From the NCBI RefSeq assembly GCF_000237925.1, contig NC_031499.1, forward strand, positions 6,392,195 to 6,456,194: a stretch of 64,000 nucleotides of DNA, given 5' to 3'. Both the position numbers and the translations under genes were made by a program. The number at the start of each line of letters is the position of its first letter. The first letter of the stretch is position 1. A model generated the notes under the pieces. The model made no database searches and was not told where the DNA came from. It was given only the letters and a program-made list of their open reading frames with translations. Of the stretch, positions 61,501 through 64,000 are shown piece by piece. The stretch is from Schistosoma mansoni (Eukaryota; Platyhelminthes; Trematoda; Strigeidida; Schistosomatidae).

Positions 61501-62743
61501 CATATAACTGACTGATTGACTTTAGTCAGTCAGTCAGTCACAACGTAGAACTTCGTATGTACGTACGTCAGTTCGAGTTGCCATACCACATTAGCACAGA
61601 GATGCAGTTATCGATTCAAATCTTATAGTGGTAGAAGTAATAAGAGTACATCAATTAATGTATAATATTCTTTAGGAAGAATTACTTTTCATGTATTTTA
61701 CTTGTCTTATATATTTTAGGTTTTAGATGACAATCGTTCTGTATTCATCACTGAAACACAGGAAACAATTAAAGCACATCCACATTTTCGATTATTTGCT
61801 ACACAGAATCCACCAGGTCTTTATGCTGGTCGAAAGGTATATTGTAGTTGAATTGTTGTATATATATATGTATGTTTTTTAAATGAAGTCTTCATAATTT
61901 GCTTAATGTACCACTTATTTCAAAGTCAGACAATGACAGGTTTGTATTCCTTCTGGATGTTACCCAAATGGAAACGATTTCGAAATTCCGAATAGGCTTT
62001 ATTAATGATTATATTAAATATAATCACTGGGTCTCAGATTCAGACTCTACTTTGCTTATAGGTAGGTTTAATTAGGAGCATAATGTCTCATTAGGCTTCA
62101 AGCATAAAATTGAAGAAGTCAGGTCTTAACTTTATTGACTCATGAATCACATATGTTTAAAGTTACTTCTCAATATATTCAACTCTGAGCTCATAGATAT
62201 TTATCATTTTACCATAATTATAATAAAGAGCTGATCTTCTGACCACTTGCTTGCTCATTTATCATCAGTTTATTTAAAGCTAGCCTTGTATAAATAATAG
62301 ATTTACTTGATAGAAGTTATTATTTGGCTTATTTGTAACATCATACTGCTGATGATGTTGTTCAGAAGGACGATGAATAATGCTCCACGACCAAACCATC
62401 CAGCTCAGAGAACAAAACTCCACCAACATCATACATCGTCTATGGATTAGCATTAATATTCATTATTTTAACCAGGCCAAACGTGGTCCATCATCAAACA
62501 CAACTATTCTCCAAGAATCCTTGTCTATTTTCTTAAGATCTTTTCCTTATTCTTCTGAAAGCAAAATTCAACTACACATTTTCTTTTTTGTTTAAGATGC
62601 TTTCACGTGCCTTACGTAATCGTTTCATTGAATTACATTTTGATACAATACCTCGAAATGAATTAGAAATAATTTTAGAAAAGAAATGTTTACTACCTTC
62701 AAGTAGAGCACAACGTCTTGTTGAAGTAATGCATCGTCTTCAG
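43553..62743 (+). CDS. MDN1: Midasin (dynein-like AAA ATPase of 60S maturation), N-terminal 15 exons; 3' part beyond window
   Basis: Fifteen exons join with consistent phases into 1066 codons, open at the right edge. Visible modules: AAA1 (Walker A GPVGCGKS, residues 69-76; CCTEIPGQFTWRPG; VLEDID), AAA2 (Walker A GETGTGKT 420-427; ILLDEINLAP near 577; AMNPATDVGKRELP) and AAA3 (GETSVGKT 871-878; ILDELNLAP near 963; FATQNPPGLYAGRK). The order and wording match vertebrate midasin, which removes assembly factors such as Ytm1/WDR12 and Rsa4/NLE1 from pre-60S particles. AAA4-6, the long linker, the acidic region and the MIDAS domain lie beyond 62743. The first two introns are 37 and 31 nt, typical of schistosome 5' ends. 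The vertebrate N-terminal domain of about 300 residues before AAA1 is not found. Acinus is the divergent neighbour. Confidence 0.95.
43601..43690 (+). CDS. MDN1: Midasin exon 2
   Basis: 90 nt between a 37-nt intron (43564-43600) and a 31-nt intron (43691-43721). Reads KRKSKVLGPCAEEP and SPEDICITTHEW and joins AAA1 in frame. Confidence 0.65.
43722..43926 (+). CDS. MDN1: Midasin exon 3 (AAA1 Walker A)
   Basis: Residues 34-102. PILIAGPVGCGKSSLANKLA carries the first P-loop. Acceptor TATTCTGAG, donor GTAAGT. The run HTDAK matches DQTDSK of human midasin. Confidence 0.9.
44640..45955 (+). mobile_element. RTE-like LINE (SR2 type), 5'-truncated, RT and tail
   Basis: A 321-codon frame (44706-45671) with RT motifs: IATLQIIVEQS, FIVYEKAFDSVDRTTLW (motif A; IDF is expected, here FIV), GVRQGCLLSPFLF (motif B), LDFADDLTLLSH (catalytic FADD intact), NINKGKSKTL and TYLGSIIDEHGG. 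The C-terminal tail resumes after a 60-bp insertion at about 45620-45685 (IRIKRWKW, MRRMNKNG, LVGGLCSI) and ends in GTAAGTAAGTA. The copy lacks its endonuclease. It lies sense to midasin and is one of the best-preserved elements here. Confidence 0.88.
45620..45685 (+). repeat. LINE-tail module inserted into the RTE element
   Basis: ATGGCAACTCGAACTGATG, ACGTACGTACGTACG, AAGTTCTACGTTGTG, ACTGACTGACTGG interrupts the RTE C-terminal coding region. GGAGGAAGAAA before it and GGAGGAAAAAA after it look like a target-site duplication. Only the 3' ~60 nt of another element were inserted. Confidence 0.7.
46380..46763 (+). CDS. MDN1: Midasin exon 4 (AAA1 core)
   Basis: Residues 103-230: TLLGAYCCTEIPGQFTWRPG, then GLVLEDIDRGSSE (Walker B region) and LMTRRFISCHG. 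Acceptor TTTTATCAG, donor GTAAGT. Confidence 0.93.
47044..47361 (+). CDS. MDN1: Midasin exon 5 (AAA1 lid)
   Basis: Residues 231-336: LISHQYPTLVPFIDRIMNIY, then RGISVRDLLKFCSRI, matching ...RYPSLLAVVDHLLDIY and ELSLRDLLNWCNRI of human midasin. Acceptor TTTAATCTCTAG, donor GTAGGT. Confidence 0.92.
47735..48000. mobile_element. Old LINE L1 fragments in head-to-head inversion
   Basis: 47735-47830 matches the L1 tail region in reverse (GAGTGAATACAT...CCATTGATCAGGATGATCACC). 47865-48000 matches an adjoining part forward (TTGGTAGATGCAGACTACCCGG, TGATAACCGAGATGAG). An inverted junction of this kind fits twin-primed LINE integration. Confidence 0.5.
48200..48715 (-). mobile_element. Old LINE L1-like fragment
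   Basis: Reverse copy of the L1 3' region, from the tail (CAAGTATGACAACTTGAGGC) through GTAGTCTGCATTTGTCCACATGG and CATGTCGAGGTAGCCGG to ACGAGTATCTATTATTGA. Strongly decayed. Confidence 0.55.
49292..49416 (+). CDS. MDN1: Midasin exon 6 (AAA1-AAA2 linker)
   Basis: Residues 337-378: VEISLQPQNSVLKVGRTILP, aligning with the LDLQVGRVRLLR linker of human midasin. Acceptor ATTATTTCCAG, donor GTAGGG. Confidence 0.88.
49417..50769 (+). other. Midasin intron 6
   Basis: Holds a family D fragment near 50270-50400 (GTGTAGGCAGCTGGGAGGTG, ACAACCACCCTCAGACC). Otherwise nothing recognised. Confidence 0.45.
50770..51009 (+). CDS. MDN1: Midasin exon 7 (AAA2 Walker A)
   Basis: Residues 378-458. EPVLLVGETGTGKTSTVQRL carries the AAA2 P-loop, then TGHRLRVINLNQQSDSVDLM, nearly the human wording. 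Acceptor TATGTATAG, donor GTAGGT. Confidence 0.96.
51080..51525 (-). repeat. Family A repeat, head-truncated
   Basis: Fills most of midasin intron 7 (51010-51625), antisense to the gene. Landmarks TTATTTATTTAAACACATAG, GGGGCACCAGATATATATGC, and an end near CTTGGCAGAGGC; the last ~110 nt found in other copies are missing. Confidence 0.75.
51626..51740 (+). CDS. MDN1: Midasin exon 8 (AAA2)
   Basis: Residues 459-496: FKPVDFQVFVRPLREKFESL, then LDNNLVFLGHIN, aligning with YKPVDHKL...LREAFEELF...FTFLGHIQ. Donor GTAAGT. Confidence 0.93.
51741..53135 (+). other. Midasin intron 8
   Basis: 1.4 kb with no recognised repeat. The reading frame on the minus strand at 52127-52420 looks like chance. Confidence 0.45.
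53136..53467 (+). CDS. MDN1: Midasin exon 9 (AAA2 Walker B)
   Basis: Residues 497-607. FAFIEGALVRSVQDGDWILL followed by DEINLAPAEMLDSLSGLL gives Walker B; it ends in TERG at a split codon. Acceptor TCTTTTCGTAG, donor GTAAGT. Confidence 0.96.
53468..54460 (+). other. Midasin intron 9
   Basis: A tRNA-like patch (GGTTCTAATAGTTAAGCG near 53665) and an old L1 fragment at about 54040-54200 (GTCAGCTGAGATGGTTAGAG, ATACCTGACCACCGC). Otherwise unremarkable. Confidence 0.45.
54461..54829 (+). CDS. MDN1: Midasin exon 10 (AAA2 sensor and lid)
   Basis: Residues 607-730. RHPDFHLFAAMNPATDVGKR, then ELPVGLRNRFTEFYIPEL (sensor 1 and arginine-finger region), ending with DGVGQRPHF. Acceptor ATAAATTTAG, donor GTGAAT. 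Confidence 0.96.
55402..55477 (+). CDS. MDN1: Midasin exon 11
   Basis: Residues 730-755: SLRTLCRALIEAGRGYHGSI, then LRSLYE, matching YSLRTLCRALRFA...IQRSLYE. Acceptor CTTTCTCTCTAG, donor GTAAGT. Confidence 0.94.
56103..56632 (-). repeat. Family A repeat, near full length
   Basis: The full run of family A landmarks, from TTATTTATTTATTTAAACAC to GGTCATACCAGGGCATTTGG. One of the best copies in the window. Confidence 0.8.
56901..57526 (-). mobile_element. LINE L1 copy with split tail (insertion into an earlier tail)
   Basis: 56901-56938 holds the outer tail (CAGTCAGTCAATCAGCTACA, ATGTAGGACCAGGCA) and 57478-57526 its continuation (CACATATGCATTGGTCCAAG, CCTCGTTATCACAAC). Between them is an L1 body in reverse (57029-57477; WLETLGDMA, GWGPRDYRNQ, HVGRCRLPG, GGGWKRVRGGQTKTW) plus about 90 bp of unrelated 3' sequence. 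A second LINE copy therefore seems to have landed inside a tail already present. Confidence 0.7.
57750..58069 (+). CDS. MDN1: Midasin exon 12 (AAA2-AAA3 link)
   Basis: Residues 756-862. GLLFSFGSQICRTSRPILDT, then VNVEGYWLPKGSQQP and YILTPSVQANLKDLARVV, matching IQVEGYWIAVGD and YILTSSVKLNLRDIVRVV. Acceptor TCTTTTTTTAG, donor GTATAT. Confidence 0.95.
58111..58312 (+). mobile_element. Foldback hammerhead SINE (CTGAGGA lineage)
   Basis: Two 77-nt arms, 58111-58187 and 58236-58312, are near-perfect reverse complements (GAAATCATGAGTCAATTAAAGC against GCTTCAATTGACTCATGATTTC, shortened here; GGACGGCCGTTTCG against CGAAACGGCCGTCC). The 48-nt loop carries the 5' half of a hammerhead. The right arm and loop equal the 3' part of the SINE at 60625; the left arm replaces its tRNA head. 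It lies 41 nt inside midasin intron 12. Confidence 0.88.
58200..58262 (+). ncRNA. Hammerhead ribozyme, CTGAGGA lineage, core intact
   Basis: CTGAGGA 58215-58221; stem II GTCC/GGAC (58222-58225, 58233-58236) with loop CATAATA; GAAA 58237-58240; cleavage triplet GTC 58246-58248; stem I GCGCTG (58209-58214) pairs with CAGTGC (58249-58254). Stem III is the palindrome ACGGCCGT. The left foldback arm can also pair with GAAA, the triplet and the 3' stem I strand, which would compete with the active fold. Confidence 0.85.
58320..59655 (+). other. Middle of midasin intron 12
   Basis: AT-rich, with no exon seen. A B-box-like GATTCGAGATTTC patch near 59567 may be a SINE relic. Confidence 0.4.
59660..60096 (-). 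mobile_element. LINE L1 3' fragment, intermediate age
   Basis: Tail at 59660-59740 (CAGCTACAACGTAGGACCAG, ATGCATCGGTCCAAGTTGCC), then the 3' UTR and the WLETLGDMA...GWSPREYHNQW-type coding end in reverse, stopping near AGTCAGCATTGTG. More diverged than the copies at 5430 and 7961. Confidence 0.75.
60625..60860 (+). mobile_element. tRNA-headed SINE with CTGAGGA hammerhead, full-length copy
   Basis: Head: GGCTGAGTGGTCTATCGGTTA (A-box region) and GGGTTCAAATCTCGC (B box), 35 nt of spacer, a hammerhead at 60755-60812, then GTGGTCTAGCTTCAATTGAC and a short unique end. This copy shows the complete order of head, ribozyme and 3' body for the second lineage. It lies in midasin intron 12, sense to the gene. 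Confidence 0.85.
60755..60812 (+). ncRNA. Hammerhead ribozyme, CTGAGGA lineage, weakened
   Basis: CTGAGGA 60766-60772, GAAA 60788-60791 and triplet ATC are present. Stem I GCACTG/CAGTGT pairs. Stem II is reduced to three pairs (GTC/GAC) with a C-T mismatch, so activity may be low. Confidence 0.75.
61056..61404 (+). CDS. MDN1: Midasin exon 13 (AAA3 Walker A and B)
   Basis: Residues 862-978: LPVLLQGETSVGKTSLITYL, RINNHEHTDQQTYLGTY, then GYWIILDELNLAPTEILEAL. Between the last two blocks is an Asn/Thr-rich insert of about 25 residues not present in human midasin. Acceptor ATTAATCAG, donor GTGAGT. Confidence 0.96.
61515..61610 (-). repeat. Isolated LINE-tail module
   Basis: CAGTCAGTCAGTCACAACGT, AGAACTTCGTATGTACGTAC, GTTGCCATACCACATTAGC in a 315-nt midasin intron. 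Only the 3' tip of an element of the ACGTACGT tail type is present. Confidence 0.65.
61720..61836 (+). CDS. MDN1: Midasin exon 14 (AAA3 sensor)
   Basis: Residues 979-1017: VLDDNRSVFITETQETIKAH, then FRLFATQNPPGLYAGRK. Acceptor TATATTTTAG, donor GTATAT. Confidence 0.96.
62597..62743 (+). CDS. MDN1: Midasin exon 15 (AAA3 lid start)
   Basis: Residues 1018-1066: MLSRALRNRFIELHFDTIPR, then ELEIILEKKCLLPSSRAQRL. Acceptor TTTTTTGTTTAAG, donor GTTAGT. The next conserved block (ITLRDLFRW-type) is not found before 64000, so intron 15 exceeds 1.2 kb. Confidence 0.95.
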
Positions 62744-62819
62744 GTTAGTTGTTTTATACTTATTTTGTATGCTTGAGTTGTTTATTTATTTTGATATAAC
62801 TGTAAATATTGTTCCTATT

Positions 62820-62900
62820 CACTAGGTGTACCGGTTTGTTGGTTAGGCGACGACTAGGCTCTCAACTATTGTGCTTCTGATTCAAGTTTCCCCCCTTCTA
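62820..62900 (+). repeat. tRNA-like patch
   Basis: GTTTGTTGGTTAGGCGACGA (A-box-like) and TTCTGATTCAAGTTTCC (B-box-like) about 40 nt apart. Decayed SINE head is the likeliest reading. Confidence 0.3.
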
Positions 62901-63214
62901 TTCTTGTGTTTAGCTAGCCAAATATTATCACTAGCACTGACGAAAAAATGAATTTGATCGGTTAGAAAACCCCACATATTGGTTGATTAATTAAAGAAAA
63001 TGCGTATGAGCTATTATGTTCGAATCCCTCTCTCTATGTTCTTTGGATTTTGAAACCCCGTAGTATCACTAGACTTCACTTTGATTGCCGAATAAACTTT
63101 AATAAAGTTTATTAGTTGTATTTTTTCAAGTTCATACTATGAAAAGATAATTTATAGGCTGCTGTTCAATTTCTAACTTATAAACCAGATGTATAGTTTT
63201 TCTTGGTGACCCTG

Positions 63215-63520
63215 CAATGTAGTCTACTTATATCCTTATAAGTAGTATATGGTCAGATGGTCAGACATAGAATGTATTTTGGCAGAAGACCGATAAGCAA
63301 AGAACTGAAATAAAGCACAATCGGTAGAAAAATGCATGAACAATGGAATTAGAGAAGATGGACTGATATTTGCAGAAGGAACAGTGAAGATTGAGACAAT
63401 TGATTGTTATTTTACAAATTAACTGTTCATTGTATGGTTATCAGAATTTAATGAGATAGTCTGTAATTGGTGCTTGAATACATTCGATTATCCCCAACCA
63501 GTGTTCTGTTCACTACAACT
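63215..63520 (+). repeat. Repeat family C, copy 3
   Basis: CTACTTATATCCTTATAAGTAG hairpin start, GGCAGAAGACCGATAAGC, ending TGTTCTGTTCACTACAAC. In midasin intron 15. Confidence 0.6.
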
Positions 63521-63747
63521 CCATTTAATTTAAGCTCGGAAGTTTACGACATTCGGGTCACTAAGATATTCGTTACATAATAAAATGGTAACTTGAAGGC
63601 ATAGGTTTACCTAAAGAACAAAGAAGAACTGAACTGACATGATTAAATAGTTTTTACCAGTAATTATTGTAAATTTAAAACGATAATACTTTCATGTACA
63701 CAATAATTCATCTGGTATACTCTACATTAATTAATCAACCCACTCTG

Positions 63748-64000
63748 CCCCTAAATGCCCTGGTACGGCCGAGAATAGGGAGGGTCCGCTCTGCCTCTCC
63801 AAATGCTCTCACATGGCCACGCGTATATAGCCTCTACCAGGGAAGTCCTATTCACTGCCTTCTCGTGGCACTGGTGTTGGTTACGAAATTGAGAGAACGA
63901 AAAGCGAATATCCGGAGCTTTAATCGGGTTGGTGGACACGGAAAGTCTATCTAGGGGAGTTGGAAAACCCTGATTTCAAACCAATGGTGCACATGGGCTC
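63748..64000 (+). repeat. Family A repeat, cut by window edge
   Basis: Sense orientation, starting AATGCCCTGGTACGGCCGAG and running to the edge at CAATGGTGCACATGGGCTC. Confidence 0.75.

Noticed and set aside
1-64000. CRISPR array, operons or bacterial mobile elements
   Set aside because: Repeat spacing is irregular, genes have spliceosomal introns, and all mobile elements are of animal type.

Overview
The window is genomic DNA of a blood fluke (Schistosoma or a very close relative). The evidence is AT-rich sequence, split genes with spliceosomal introns, two 31-37 nt introns at a gene 5' end (a schistosome habit), RTE-like and CR1-like LINEs, and SINEs that end in hammerhead ribozymes of the S. 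mansoni alpha type. No prokaryotic features are present.

Three protein genes can be built from splice sites and reading phase. (1) About 2.9-7.8 kb, + strand: the last three coding exons of an unrecognised gene with a His/Gln/Asn-rich tail. Its penultimate intron needs a GC-AG splice pair, and its final exon lies between two near-identical inverted LINE fragments. (2) 15.6-32.8 kb, - strand: a complete 11-exon Acinus (ACIN1) gene of 948 codons, with a SAP domain, an RRM, the RNPS1/SAP18-binding (RSB) motif and an RS tail. It should act in the ASAP complex beside the exon-junction complex. (3) 43.55-62.74 kb, + strand, running off the right edge: midasin (MDN1), the dynein-like AAA ATPase of 60S ribosome maturation. 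Fifteen exons cover AAA1, AAA2 and most of AAA3. Gene 1 and Acinus converge; Acinus and midasin diverge.

Nearly everything else is repeat. 0-2.9 kb: family A, a foldback SINE and a 1-kb repeat. 8.7-13.3 kb: two BEL/Pao integrase fossils, an alpha-type hammerhead SINE and other fragments. 33.6-36.0 kb: a short, broken Ty3/gypsy fossil. 36.8-43.5 kb: a pile of LINEs and repeats between Acinus and midasin. Introns carry RTE, family A, hammerhead SINE and LINE-tail insertions.

The most interesting layer is the ribozyme-bearing SINEs. Two distinct hammerhead lineages coexist: an alpha-type with core CTGACGA and a second with core CTGAGGA. Both are joined to tRNA-like heads. At least three copies have intact catalytic cores. 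Two loci of the second lineage are long inverted repeats (foldbacks), one folding the 3' half of its own ribozyme against a complementary copy, 40 nt inside a midasin intron.

All similarity statements are from reading the sequence and recalled family features. No database search or folding program was run.
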